In this document: positions 9,050-17,754 of the stretch, in pieces | How the letters are laid out: each line of letters opens with the position of its first letter | Position numbering within the stretch: the stretch's first letter is position 1 | NCBI GenBank assembly: GCA_018222865.1 | Contig: JAAEZM010000002.1 | Location: forward strand, 1-64,000 | From: Alphaproteobacteria bacterium | GTDB taxonomy: Bacteria; Pseudomonadota; Alphaproteobacteria; Caulobacterales; Maricaulaceae | Reading direction: 5' to 3' | DNA length: 64,000 bases | The notes under the pieces: model-generated | The model's input: the letters and a program-made list of their open reading frames with translations, nothing else | What the model was told of the DNA's origin: nothing | Database searches by the model: none | Program-made: the position numbers and the translations under genes

Positions 9050-9463
9050 ATGTCTACGATTTTAACGCCGATACTGGCCATGATCATCTGGACGCTGGTG
9101 ATGTGGTTCTGGATGTATGCAACGCGAATTCCTGCGATGCAGAAGGCGGGCATTGATGCCACGAAAATGAAGTCGAAGTCCGAAATGGACGTTCTGCCGC
9201 CCGAAGTCAGCCGGATCGCGGACAATTACAATCACCTGCACGAACAGCCTACGATCTTCTTTGCGCTCGCCTTTTATCTTCACCTCGCCGATGCAGTGGA
9301 TCCGATCGCTCTGGGTCTGGCTTGGGCCTATGTGATCCTGCGCATTGTGCACAGCCTTATTCAGTCGACCTGGAACTTTATCCCGGCCCGTTTTGGCGTC
9401 TTTGCCTTGTCCAGCCTGTCGCTGGTGGGGATGGCGGTTTGTGGTGCGCTGACGCTGATCTAG
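9050..9463 (+). CDS. MAPEG-family membrane protein
   Basis: A 137-residue protein with about four membrane helices (roughly 5-24, 69-87, 92-110 and 118-136). The family signature is the helix-2/3 region ADNYNHLHEQPTIFFALA followed by AWAYVILRIVHSLIQ. MAPEG proteins are membrane-associated proteins of eicosanoid and glutathione metabolism; bacterial members are mostly uncharacterised, some showing glutathione transferase activity. GGGGAGGGTGGA lies directly upstream of the start. It appears to be monocistronic. Confidence 0.87.
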   Translation: MSTILTPILAMIIWTLVMWFWMYATRIPAMQKAGIDATKMKSKSEMDVLPPEVSRIADNYNHLHEQPTIFFALAFYLHLADAVDPIALGLAWAYVILRIVHSLIQSTWNFIPARFGVFALSSLSLVGMAVCGALTLI

Positions 9464-9522
9464 CGGTGGCGTAACAGCGTCCGGGCATTTTCTTGGAGGC
9501 AAAGCGGTGTTAGTTCGACCCT

Positions 9523-10596
9523 ATGCACGCACCTGAAACCCGCCTCGAACAAGTCATCGACCGCTTCGACCAGGTCGAAGCCCGTCTCGGCGCAGCCGGA
9601 GACGCAAGTGAGATCGTCAAGCTCTCCAAGGAGCACGCCGAGCTCAAGCCCGTCGCCGAGAAGGCGGCTGAGCTGAAAGCAGCGCGACAGGAACTCATCG
9701 ATCTCGAAGAGATGATGAATTCCGATGATGCTGAGATGGCGGAAATGGCGAAGGATGAGTTTTACGAACTCAAGGAACGACTTCCCGATCTCGAGCATGC
9801 GATGAACCTTCTGCTCCTGCCAAAGGACAAGGACGATAATGCGAACGCCCTGGTCGAAATCCGTGCCGGTACGGGCGGGGATGAGGCGGCACTTTTCGCC
9901 GGTGATCTTTACCGCATGTATGAGCGTTATGCTCAGCTTCAGGGCTGGACCTGGGAACTCGACAGCGCCTCCGAGGGTGAGCATGGCGGCTATAAGGAAG
10001 TCATTGCCTCTGTGTCTGGGGCAGGTGTGTTCGGGCGGTTGAAGTTCGAAAGCGGTGTGCACCGTGTTCAGCGTGTACCGGCGACGGAAAGCCAGGGGCG
10101 GATCCATACCTCTGCCGCCACAGTCGCGATTATGCCCAAGCCCGATGATATCGAAGCCGATCTCGATATGGGCGAGGTCCGTGTGGACACGATGCGGGCG
10201 TCCGGTGCCGGTGGACAGCACGTCAACAAGACCGAATCTGCTGTTCGCATGACCCACCTGCCAACCGGGATCATGGTCGTGTGTGCGGAAAAGTCCCAGC
10301 ACCAGAACCGTGCGAAGGCGGCAGAACTCCTGGCCGCGAAGCTCTATGATATGCGCCGTGAGGCTGCTGCTGCAGAACGTGCGGCTGAGCGCAAGGGCCA
10401 GATCGGGTCGGGTGATCGCTCTGAGCGGATCCGGACCTATAATTATCCGCAAGGCCGCGTCTCTGATCACCGGATTAATCTGACGCTCTACAAGCTTGAT
10501 GAAATCGTTGCCGGGGATGGGCTTAACGAAGTCGTTGAGGCCTTGATCACAGAAGATCAAGCGGCGCGTCTGGCAGCACTTGCCGAAGAGGCGTAA
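9523..10596 (+). CDS. prfA: Peptide chain release factor 1
   Basis: A 357-residue class I release factor. The codon-recognition tripeptide PAT is at 186-188 in [14 protein letters not shown], which marks RF1 (UAA/UAG) rather than RF2. The GGQ catalytic motif is at 230-232 in [15 protein letters not shown]. It releases the finished peptide at stop codons, and its GGQ glutamine is methylated by the product of the next gene. A frame stop at 9511 restricts the start to ATG 9523; the nearest GGAGG is 24 bases away, an unusually long distance, so initiation may be weak or use another element. Confidence 0.97.
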   Translation: MHAPETRLEQVIDRFDQVEARLGAAGDASEIVKLSKEHAELKPVAEKAAELKAARQELIDLEEMMNSDDAEMAEMAKDEFYELKERLPDLEHAMNLLLLPKDKDDNANALVEIRAGTGGDEAALFAGDLYRMYERYAQLQGWTWELDSASEGEHGGYKEVIASVSGAGVFGRLKFESGVHRVQRVPATESQGRIHTSAATVAIMPKPDDIEADLDMGEVRVDTMRASGAGGQHVNKTESAVRMTHLPTGIMVVCAEKSQHQNRAKAAELLAAKLYDMRREAAAAERAAERKGQIGSGDRSERIRTYNYPQGRVSDHRINLTLYKLDEIVAGDGLNEVVEALITEDQAARLAALAEEA

Positions 10597-10606
10597 ACTC
10601 GAGCGC

Positions 10607-11545
10607 GTGAGCGATCCTTTCGACAAATTGGTGGATGATGCGCGCGCGGTGTTTGATGCCAGCGCGTCCAAACCCCTGCGTGATGCATGGGGCGGGCTGG
10701 ACCTGCCGCAAGTGCGCCAGGACCTGATTGCGCGCTTTGCTGACGCCGGGATTGTCGATGCCGAGATCGATGCGCGGTATCTGCTGGCCCATGTCTTGTC
10801 GCCCGCCAGCTATGCCGATGCAGTGGCAGACCCGGCGCTGTGTTCCTGGCAGCGTATCAGCTTGCTGGCTGATCTGGCCTGGGAGCGCCTGAAGCGCAAA
10901 CCCATGGCACAAGTGCTCGGAAGTCAGCCTTTCTGGACCCTGGACCTGCTGGTCAGCGAAGACACGCTCACCCCGCGCGCCGATACGGAGACGCTTGTCG
11001 AGAGCGTTCTGAAAACTTGTGGCCAGGAGGCCGCTCAGCTGGTCGATCTGGGGACGGGAAGCGGTGCGATCCTGCTGGCATTGCTCAGCGAACGGCCCGA
11101 CTGGCGGGGTTTGGGTATAGATCTCAGCCCGGCGGCGCTTGAGGTGGCCCGGCATAATGCCCTTCGCTGTGGTCTGGACGACCGGGCTCACTTCATTGAG
11201 GGGCGCTGGGGGACGGGGCTCGCGGATCAGAGCGTTGATATCCTCGTATCCAATCCGCCCTACATCACCAGCGAGGTTCTTGCCGGGCTGGAGCCGGAGG
11301 TGCGCGTCCATGAGCCCAAGCTCGCGCTGGATGGCGGCACTGACGGTCTTGACGCCTACCGTGAGATTTGCGCGGACATCCTGCGCCTTTTGCGGCCCGG
11401 CGGATGGCTTGCTTTCGAGATCGGCTATGACCAGGCCAAGGCCGTGTCAGATTTGTTGGAAGTGACCGGTCTGGTCGCCATCACTACGGTCAAGGACCTT
11501 GCCGGGCATGACCGGGTGGTGATGGCCCAAACGCCGGTGAAATGA
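10607..11545 (+). CDS. prmC: Peptide chain release factor N5-glutamine methyltransferase
   Basis: A 312-residue SAM-dependent methyltransferase that modifies the GGQ glutamine of RF1/RF2. An N-terminal helical domain leads to the Rossmann domain with the SAM loop LVDLGTGSGAILLALL (about 146-159) and the diagnostic active-site NPPY at 216-219. I used GTG 10607, which gives MSDPFDK at the N-terminus; the longest reading starts from TTG 10580 inside prfA. The pairing prfA-prmC on one strand, ten bases apart, is the usual functional couple. Confidence 0.94.
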   Translation: MSDPFDKLVDDARAVFDASASKPLRDAWGGLDLPQVRQDLIARFADAGIVDAEIDARYLLAHVLSPASYADAVADPALCSWQRISLLADLAWERLKRKPMAQVLGSQPFWTLDLLVSEDTLTPRADTETLVESVLKTCGQEAAQLVDLGTGSGAILLALLSERPDWRGLGIDLSPAALEVARHNALRCGLDDRAHFIEGRWGTGLADQSVDILVSNPPYITSEVLAGLEPEVRVHEPKLALDGGTDGLDAYREICADILRLLRPGGWLAFEIGYDQAKAVSDLLEVTGLVAITTVKDLAGHDRVVMAQTPVK

Positions 11546-11781
11546 CCCTGATTCAGGCTGGCGGCGAAAAGGGCTTGGAAAGCGCGCCGGTCCGGTCTAG
11601 TTTCCGCTCATCGGATGGAACGCGCCACAGGGGCTGTGCGCGGCCGGATATGCATCCGATGGATCCGGCTTTACGTAATTGCTCCAAGATTGAAGTGGCG
11701 CAGGCTTGTACCTGCAAATGGCAGCTAGGCCGAACGGTGAAATCACCGCAGTAATACACCGCTGGAATACAGGATTACGAA

Positions 11782-12411
11782 ATGAAGCGTCAGCGCGGTC
11801 GAGGTCGGAAACCCGGAAATCCCGCAAACCGGACTTACGAGAGTAATGGTCCGGAGGTGAAGATCCGCGGCAATGCTTCGCAGATCTACGACAAATATCT
11901 TCAGCTCGCCCGTGACGCTTCGTCTTCTGGCGACCGGGTTCGCGCAGAGAACCTCTACCAGCACGCCGAACACTATTATCGCATCGTGCAGGCCAACCAG
12001 CCGAAACGCGACCCGAATGCGGATGAGGGCGAGGAAAACACCGAAGCTCAAGGCGAGACCGCTGACGGCGAAGAGCAATCTGCTCAGCGCGAGAACCGCC
12101 GCAATCGTCGCGGTCGCCGCAATCATCATGAGCAGGATGCCGATAACGCTCAGTCCTCAGAGGCTGATTCGGATCCGCTCGGTGTCGTGACGCCGACAGC
12201 TGATTCTGGCGAGGGCAGCGCTGAAGCGGCGGAAGCGAGCGAAGAGGCATCCGGCGATGAAGATCAGGCGCCGCGTCGTCGCACCCGTCGCCCGCGTCGT
12301 CCACGGGCTGAAAAGCCTGAGGCGAGCGAAGGCGAGGACGCTGCCAAAGCATCCGACGACAAGCCTTCCGACACTGGCGAGAAGTCGGATAGCGAGAGCG
12401 AAGCAGCCTGA
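11782..12411 (+). CDS. DUF4167 protein with basic head and acidic low-complexity tail
   Basis: A 209-residue protein. The N-terminal ~70 residues match the alphaproteobacterial DUF4167 domain: a basic, Gly/Arg-rich start (KRQRGRGRK) and the helical region KIRGNASQIYDKYLQLARDA followed by RVRAENLYQHAEHYYRI. The remainder is a charged low-complexity tail rich in Glu, Asp, Ala and Ser with Arg patches (RRNRRGRRN and RRRTRRPRRPR) that could bind nucleic acid. The function of the family is not established; an RNA-binding role is my inference from composition. AGGA lies seven bases upstream of the start, and an intrinsic terminator follows. Confidence 0.85.
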   Translation: MKRQRGRGRKPGNPANRTYESNGPEVKIRGNASQIYDKYLQLARDASSSGDRVRAENLYQHAEHYYRIVQANQPKRDPNADEGEENTEAQGETADGEEQSAQRENRRNRRGRRNHHEQDADNAQSSEADSDPLGVVTPTADSGEGSAEAAEASEEASGDEDQAPRRRTRRPRRPRAEKPEASEGEDAAKASDDKPSDTGEKSDSESEAA

Positions 12412-12435
12412 AGCGCTTCAGCTTGATTGAGAATG

Positions 12436-12467
12436 GCCCGCATCGCCGATTGGCATGCGGGCTTTTT
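12436..12467 (+). terminator. Intrinsic terminator after the DUF4167 gene
   Basis: GCCCGCAT (12436-12443) pairs with ATGCGGGC (12455-12462), followed directly by five T. It also separates this gene from the convergent MOSC gene. Confidence 0.85.
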
Positions 12468-12475
12468 CATATCGA

Positions 12476-13234
12476 CTAGTCGATAATGTCGAAATGCTCA
12501 CCAGCGCGCAGCTCGCCGCCCTCTGTCACCTCGACATAAACCCCACAATCCATATGTCCGAAGGCCTCAAAAAGGGTTCGGGGAAGGTCCTGGTCCTTGA
12601 TCGCGGTTTCCGGATTGATACTGGTCGCGACGCAACGGGTAATGCGTGAACGCACGCGGAGCTGCAGGTTTTCGAAAACCAGGCGTTTGCCAATGAGGTC
12701 GAGCTCGCTACAGGCCTCAATCCCGTCGATCAGCAGGTTTCCACGCATGCGAACAGGGTCAAGCAACGCGCCTGCACGCTCGCCCAGATCCCGGACGGAG
12801 GCGAGATTGATCACCGAAAGATAAGGTTCGGGAATATCGGTCATGGCCTGGCCGGGGGCCTGCACAAGGCGCAGACGCCCCCGGACTTGCGGGCCGAGCA
12901 GGGCTTCCAGATTGGCGAAGGCGGCTTGATGCGTGCTGGCGTCCTCGGGGTCGAGCGAGAACTCCGCGCCATCGGGGAAGCGCAGTACGACCTCGCCGCT
13001 CACCTCATCAAAGCGTGACTTCACCGCAGCGACGTGCTGCTGGCCTGCCAGCATTAGAAAGTTCTTCTTGGAGACATGGCCGGGCGCGGTGTCATCAAAC
13101 TGCCCGGGACCATTTTCTATCGCCCATTTGCGATCATGGGGCAGGGCCTGACCAGCAAGCAGCTTCACACGGTCAAGTCGGTCGGGCGAAAAACCCTTAA
13201 CCGGAAAGCGATGAATTTGTTCGAGAATCGGCAT
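12476..13234 (-). CDS. MOSC domain protein with N-terminal beta-barrel
   Basis: A 252-residue protein. The N-terminal MOSC_N-like barrel (ILEQIHRFPVKGFSPDRL) is followed by the MOSC domain with MRGNLLIDG and the conserved cysteine in RITRCVATSINPET, which in relatives such as mARC and YiiM/YcbX holds the molybdenum cofactor or transfers sulfur. The likely role is reduction of N-hydroxylated compounds or sulfur-carrier chemistry. The start at 13234 has GAGG five to six bases upstream; a reading frame extending to 13303 has no comparable site. It is divergent from clpB, which starts 147 bases away. Confidence 0.88.
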   Translation of the reverse strand: MPILEQIHRFPVKGFSPDRLDRVKLLAGQALPHDRKWAIENGPGQFDDTAPGHVSKKNFLMLAGQQHVAAVKSRFDEVSGEVVLRFPDGAEFSLDPEDASTHQAAFANLEALLGPQVRGRLRLVQAPGQAMTDIPEPYLSVINLASVRDLGERAGALLDPVRMRGNLLIDGIEACSELDLIGKRLVFENLQLRVRSRITRCVATSINPETAIKDQDLPRTLFEAFGHMDCGVYVEVTEGGELRAGEHFDIID

Positions 13235-13280
13235 CGAAACCTCGGATTGGATAGGCGGACAGAAAGTCGCGGGCTCGCCC

Positions 13281-13309
13281 CTTGTGTGACGGAAGTGCCA
13301 CACCTACAT
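13281..13309 (+). promoter_or_regulatory. Candidate sigma-32 (RpoH) heat-shock promoter of clpB
   Basis: CTTGTGT at 13281-13287 resembles the -35 element CTTGAAA. CCTACAT at 13303-13309 resembles the -10 element, with a 15-base spacer, about 70 bases before the clpB start. The call rests on similarity to the known consensus and the expectation that clpB is heat-inducible. Confidence 0.4.
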
Positions 13310-13381
13310 GCTCAATGAACCCGACACGCCGTGCTTCTAAAGGCGGTAAGTCGATCGTATCTCGCCTTATTGGGGGATTAA

Positions 13382-15988
13382 ATGGACTTTGAAAACTATA
13401 CTGATCGTGCGCGGTCGATCCTGCAAGCTGCTCAAGGGCTTGCACTGAAATCCGGTCATCAGCAATTTGCGCCGGAGCATGTGCTGCGTGCTCTGCTGGA
13501 TGATGAAACCGGCCTGTCTAACAATCTGATCCAGTCGGCGGGTGGACGTGTTCGCCAGGTTTCCGACGCGGTCGACCAGGCCCTCGCGGCCATGCCCAAG
13601 GTCGAAGGTGGTCAGGGCAAGCTCTACATGGTGCCCCAGACGGCCAAACTGTTCGAAGCGGCGGAAGAGGCCTCCAAAAAGGCCGGCGACCAATTCGTTT
13701 CCGCAGAACGTCTTTTGCAGGCGATCAGCCTGACGCCGGACAATAAGGCCTTTGACGCGCTCAAGGCCTCCGGCGTTACACCGCAAGCCCTCAATACGGC
13801 GATCAATGATTTGCGCGCCGGGCGGACGGTCGACAGCCAGTCAGCGGAAGACAGTTATGAAGCGCTGAAGAAATACGCGCGCGACCTCACGGAAGTTGCG
13901 CGAGAGGGCAAGCTCGATCCGGTTATTGGCCGGGATGAAGAGATCCGCCGTGCGATCCAGGTGCTGTCTCGCCGGACCAAGAATAACCCGGTTCTGATCG
14001 GCGAGCCAGGCGTTGGCAAAACAGCCATCGCTGAAGGTCTTGCGCTTCGGATCGTGAATGGTGATGTGCCGGAAAGCCTGAAGGAGAAAAGCCTCCTCGC
14101 GCTCGATATGGGTGCCTTGATCGCGGGTGCGAAATACCGCGGAGAGTTTGAGGAGCGCCTGAAAGCCGTGCTGTCGGAAGTCGAGAGTGCGAACGGACAG
14201 ATCATTCTTTTCATTGATGAAATGCACACGCTTGTCGGCGCGGGCAAAACGGATGGTGCGATGGACGCCTCCAATCTGCTCAAACCGGCTCTGGCGCGCG
14301 GCGAACTTCACTGTGTTGGAGCCACGACGCTGGATGAATATCGCAAGCATGTTGAGAAGGATGCAGCCTTGGCGCGGCGTTTCCAGCCAGTCATGGTGGA
14401 AGAGCCGACGGTGGAAGACACAGTCTCAATCCTGCGCGGGCTGAAGGAGAAATACGAGGTCCATCATGGGGTTCGTATTGCCGACAGCGCGATCGTTTCG
14501 GCGGCCAATCTGTCCAATCGCTACATCACGGATCGCTTCTTGCCCGATAAGGCCATCGATCTGATGGACGAGGCGGCCTCGCGTTTGCGCATGCAGGTGG
14601 ATAGCAAGCCGGAAGAACTCGACGAGATTGATCGCCGGGCAATCCAGCTGAAGATCGAAGCTGAGGCTTTGAAGAAGGAAAGCGATGATGCGTCCAAAGA
14701 ACGCCTTGAAGGGCTTTCCAAGGAGATTGCGGAGCTCGAGGCCCGTTCAGCCGAGCTGACAGCTGCCTGGCGCGCCGAGAAGGACAAGCTGGCCTCTGCC
14801 ACAGTGCTCAAGGAAGGGCTGGACCGTGCCCGTCAGGAGCTGAGCGATGCCGAGCGCCGGGGTGATCTGGGCCGTGCGTCCGAGCTGAAATACGGAACCA
14901 TCCCGGATCTCGAGCGCAAACTTGCGGAGTCCGAAGGGCAGAGTGATGAAGATGCCATGGTGCAGGAGGTCGTCGATGACGAGCAGATCGCCCATGTCGT
15001 TTCGCGCTGGACCGGTGTTCCGGTCGACAAAATGCTTGAGGGCGAGCGTGAAAAGCTTCTGCGGATGGAAGATGGATTGCGCGCCCGCGTGATCGGACAG
15101 GAAGATGCGCTCGTTGCGGTTTCAGATGCGGTGCGCCGGGCGAGGGCGGGGCTCAAGGACCCGGGCCGCCCGATTGGCTCCTTCCTCTTCCTCGGGCCTA
15201 CCGGTGTAGGCAAGACGGAGCTTACCAAAGCCCTGGCAGAATTCCTCTTTGATGATGAGACGGCGGTTACCCGGCTCGACATGTCGGAATACATGGAGAA
15301 ACACTCTGTCTCTCGCATGATCGGCGCGCCTCCGGGCTATGTCGGCTATGAGGAAGGCGGTGCTCTGACTGAGGCGGTTCGGCGCCGGCCCTATCAGGTG
15401 GTTCTGCTGGACGAGGTCGAGAAAGCCCATGGCGATGTCTTCAACGTGCTTTTGCAAGTGCTCGATGATGGCCGCCTGACGGATGGCCAGGGGCGGACAG
15501 TGGATTTCCGCAATACGCTGATCATTATGACCTCCAATCTGGGGTCTGAGCATTTGCAGCTGGTCGATGATGTCGAAGAGGCCCGTGATGGGGTGATGGC
15601 GGTGGTGCGTGGGCATTTCCGTCCGGAATTCCTCAACCGGATCGATGAGACCATCCTCTTCTCCAAGCTCAAGCCGGAGGCTATGGGCGCGATTGTCGAT
15701 ATCCAATTGGGACGTCTGTCCAAGCTCTTGGAAGATCGCCGCATGACAATCACCCTCGATGCCGCCGCTCGCGAGTGGCTGGCCGTAAAAGGCTTTGATC
15801 CCGCCTATGGCGCACGTCCGCTGAAGCGGGTGATCCAGAAAGAGGTGCAGGACCCGCTCGCGCGCCTCTTATTAGAAGGCCAGATCAAGGATGGCGATGA
15901 GATCCAGGTCAGCGCGGAAGCTGGCGTGCTGGTGATCAATGGCATGGCTGTTGGTGCAAAGCGGCCTGCGGAAGCAGTCGTGAACTAG
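13382..15988 (+). CDS. clpB: ATP-dependent chaperone ClpB (disaggregase)
   Basis: An 868-residue Hsp100 protein of normal length. The order is an N-terminal Clp_N substrate domain (1-145), a first AAA+ module with Walker A GEPGVGKT at about 207-214 and [10 protein letters not shown], a coiled-coil M domain (about 405-525) that distinguishes ClpB from ClpA/ClpC, and a second AAA+ module with GPTGVGKT at about 605-612 and the GYVGYEEGG pore loop. It ends in a ClpB_D2 small domain. The protein resolubilises aggregates with DnaK. GGGGG sits six bases upstream of the start, and the gene is followed by a strong terminator, so it is monocistronic. Confidence 0.97.
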   Translation: MDFENYTDRARSILQAAQGLALKSGHQQFAPEHVLRALLDDETGLSNNLIQSAGGRVRQVSDAVDQALAAMPKVEGGQGKLYMVPQTAKLFEAAEEASKKAGDQFVSAERLLQAISLTPDNKAFDALKASGVTPQALNTAINDLRAGRTVDSQSAEDSYEALKKYARDLTEVAREGKLDPVIGRDEEIRRAIQVLSRRTKNNPVLIGEPGVGKTAIAEGLALRIVNGDVPESLKEKSLLALDMGALIAGAKYRGEFEERLKAVLSEVESANGQIILFIDEMHTLVGAGKTDGAMDASNLLKPALARGELHCVGATTLDEYRKHVEKDAALARRFQPVMVEEPTVEDTVSILRGLKEKYEVHHGVRIADSAIVSAANLSNRYITDRFLPDKAIDLMDEAASRLRMQVDSKPEELDEIDRRAIQLKIEAEALKKESDDASKERLEGLSKEIAELEARSAELTAAWRAEKDKLASATVLKEGLDRARQELSDAERRGDLGRASELKYGTIPDLERKLAESEGQSDEDAMVQEVVDDEQIAHVVSRWTGVPVDKMLEGEREKLLRMEDGLRARVIGQEDALVAVSDAVRRARAGLKDPGRPIGSFLFLGPTGVGKTELTKALAEFLFDDETAVTRLDMSEYMEKHSVSRMIGAPPGYVGYEEGGALTEAVRRRPYQVVLLDEVEKAHGDVFNVLLQVLDDGRLTDGQGRTVDFRNTLIIMTSNLGSEHLQLVDDVEEARDGVMAVVRGHFRPEFLNRIDETILFSKLKPEAMGAIVDIQLGRLSKLLEDRRMTITLDAAAREWLAVKGFDPAYGARPLKRVIQKEVQDPLARLLLEGQIKDGDEIQVSAEAGVLVINGMAVGAKRPAEAVVN

Positions 15989-16015
15989 ACCGTGCAGAAA
16001 GACTGAGCGGAAATG

Positions 16016-16047
16016 AAAGGGCCGCGTCGAAAGACGCGGCCCTTTTT
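16016..16047 (+). terminator. Intrinsic terminator after clpB
   Basis: GGGCCGCGTC (16019-16028), tetraloop GAAA and GACGCGGCCC (16033-16042) are followed by five T. The hairpin could also stop transcription from the convergent gene at 16052, although the T tract on that side is broken. Confidence 0.9.
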
Positions 16048-16051
16048 GCGT

Positions 16052-16483
16052 TTAGATGGCGAGTCGCAAATGCGGGACGCCCTTGGAGTTGGCTTGCGGC
16101 GAGACTCCATCCGGTTGAACAATTCCGCTGACGCGATGTCGAAAAGCTGAAAAGCTTTCGAACTCAACGACGTCCACTGGAGTGTCCAAATGAATGGAGA
16201 GGCGATAATTCTCGCCGATCTGGCTTACCGAACGTATCTCACCGGAAAAGCCGTGCCCGAGATATTCGCCGGAAATCCGGCCGCCCACGCGATAGAGAGG
16301 TTTCGGCGCTGCGCTGATGCGGGCGCTCATCGTATTCCAGTCTCGAAAACCGAATTGTTTGGCAGTCAGTTCCAGTGCTTCGGAATGGGTTACGAAATTG
16401 CCCTCCGAAACTAGGCATTGCCGCAGGCGCTTGGCCAAGGCTTTAGCCGTGGCGCGATCGGGCGGCTTCAAGTGTTCAGACAT
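16052..16483 (-). CDS. Glyoxalase-superfamily protein (Glyoxalase_8-like)
   Basis: A 143-residue protein. Its N-terminal half carries the stretch AKALAKRLRQCLVSEGN followed by THSEALELTAKQFGFRDWNTM, the signature of short proteins labelled glyoxalase superfamily. The C-terminal half (RVGGRISGEYLGHGFSGEIRS followed by VVEFESFSAFRHRVSG) is a small beta-rich domain. Despite the label no glyoxalase metal-ligand set is evident, so enzymatic function is unproven. It is convergent with clpB and stands alone. Confidence 0.65.
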   Translation of the reverse strand: MSEHLKPPDRATAKALAKRLRQCLVSEGNFVTHSEALELTAKQFGFRDWNTMSARISAAPKPLYRVGGRISGEYLGHGFSGEIRSVSQIGENYRLSIHLDTPVDVVEFESFSAFRHRVSGIVQPDGVSPQANSKGVPHLRLAI

Positions 16484-16673
16484 CGTCTTTCCTCATGCAT
16501 TAAAGGCATGCAGGTGTTGCTGACGGGGCTCGCCTTACCATCTGCTCTGCATGTCGCGAATGCGGAATGCGATCGATGTGAGCCGGATTTTCACCATGAC
16601 CGGAGGTCTGCGAGCGGCGGGCAACCCGGAGCCGAGGCGCCCTGATAGTCGCGCTGGCCGGCAAGGTCAATTG

Positions 16674-16702
16674 AAAACGCCGGGGCAGTGAACACCCCGG
16701 CG
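16674..16702 (-). terminator. Intrinsic terminator after the retropepsin-like gene
   Basis: Reading the minus strand, CGCCGGGG (16695-16702) pairs with CCCCGGCG (16678-16685), followed by four T. It lies 12 bases past the stop at 16714. Confidence 0.8.
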
Positions 16703-16713
16703 CGGTGTGTCTG

Positions 16714-17604
16714 TTATTGCGGACGTCGCTGACGCTGGAGTGCGACCGGGCGAGCCTCTCCCCAAAGCGCATAGCGTTGATTGTCCCAGTCGATCTCTAG
16801 CTGCAGGCCGCGCAGGGCACCGGAGCCGATATTGGCGATGGCTCGGTCGAAAAGAAGGACAGTACTTGCCGGGATGGTAGCGTCAGCCGCGTGGAAGCTC
16901 TCGCTGATCGGCGCTCCATATATGTCCATTGCGCCATCGACCAGGCGAATCTGGCCCACGACCTGAGGTTCTGCATCGAGAGGCAATTGCTCGGTATAGG
17001 AGCGCGGCAGCATGAGAACGCCTGGATTTCCGGTATCGATATGGGCCGGGATCTGCGTGTCGCCGACGCTCAGCATGATATCGAGTAGCGGGGCGTCATC
17101 GCCGAAAGCCTGCCAGGCAACACTATCGGGTTTCTCGAAACTGCCTCCAATCTCAACACGCTGGCTTTCGAAATCGAGGGCCACGCGGCCGAATGCCTGG
17201 AATTGCACCGGGCCCAGCACGCCATATCCTCCGATCTCTACAGGTATTCCCATATCGACAATGCGTGCCTCGATATCGCTCACCTCGGCGCCGCTGAGAT
17301 TCACCCGATCCAGGTTGACGACATCAACCGGGATGGCCTGGCCGCCGGGGCTGGAGATTTCGCTCTGACCGGTGATTTCAAGGCCGATCTCCTCGACAAG
17401 CGTCGGATGTACCGTGAATACGCCAGCACCCGTGTCGAAGATAAAGGGGAAGGGGCCTTCATTATTGATCATGAGGTCGATCTTGGGGCGGCCTGTGGAA
17501 AGCTCCATTGCGACCGCTGCGACCTCGGGTGTATCGGCGTAGGCGTTGGAGAAAACCAGGCCGAGAGTGACGGCAGCGCCGACACTTGAGCGAATATTGA
17601 ACAT
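16714..17604 (-). CDS. Exported aspartic protease-like protein with two retropepsin half-sites
   Basis: A 296-residue protein with a signal peptide (hydrophobic core SVGAAVTLGLVFSNAYA, probable cleavage after AYA). Two separate aspartic-protease motifs are visible: FIFDTGAGVF in the first half and AHIDTGNPGVLMLP in the second. The chain could therefore fold as an intramolecular pseudo-dimer like pepsin instead of a homodimer like retroviral proteases. The start at 17604 has GAGG five bases upstream; a longer frame to 17697 would bury the signal sequence. The substrate is unknown. It lies downstream of the M23 peptidase on the same strand, with a 150-base gap. Confidence 0.78.
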   Translation of the reverse strand: MFNIRSSVGAAVTLGLVFSNAYADTPEVAAVAMELSTGRPKIDLMINNEGPFPFIFDTGAGVFTVHPTLVEEIGLEITGQSEISSPGGQAIPVDVVNLDRVNLSGAEVSDIEARIVDMGIPVEIGGYGVLGPVQFQAFGRVALDFESQRVEIGGSFEKPDSVAWQAFGDDAPLLDIMLSVGDTQIPAHIDTGNPGVLMLPRSYTEQLPLDAEPQVVGQIRLVDGAMDIYGAPISESFHAADATIPASTVLLFDRAIANIGSGALRGLQLEIDWDNQRYALWGEARPVALQRQRRPQ

Positions 17605-17754
17605 GCAAACCTCAATCGAAAGACAGTGGGGCCGACATACCGAGATGAGATTGAAGCAAGGGTGTGCGTTCAGTGAAGGATCTGTCATTCGAGGCAAAAC
17701 GCCACTGCACTGACCCGTGGCGCAAATGCTGATGCCCGCGCATTGGCGGAGCGC

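Noticed and set aside
11542-11754. 70-codon frame between prmC and the DUF4167 gene
   Set aside because: It overlaps the prmC stop, has no ribosome site of note and no similarity I recognise; the 236-base gap is treated as non-coding.
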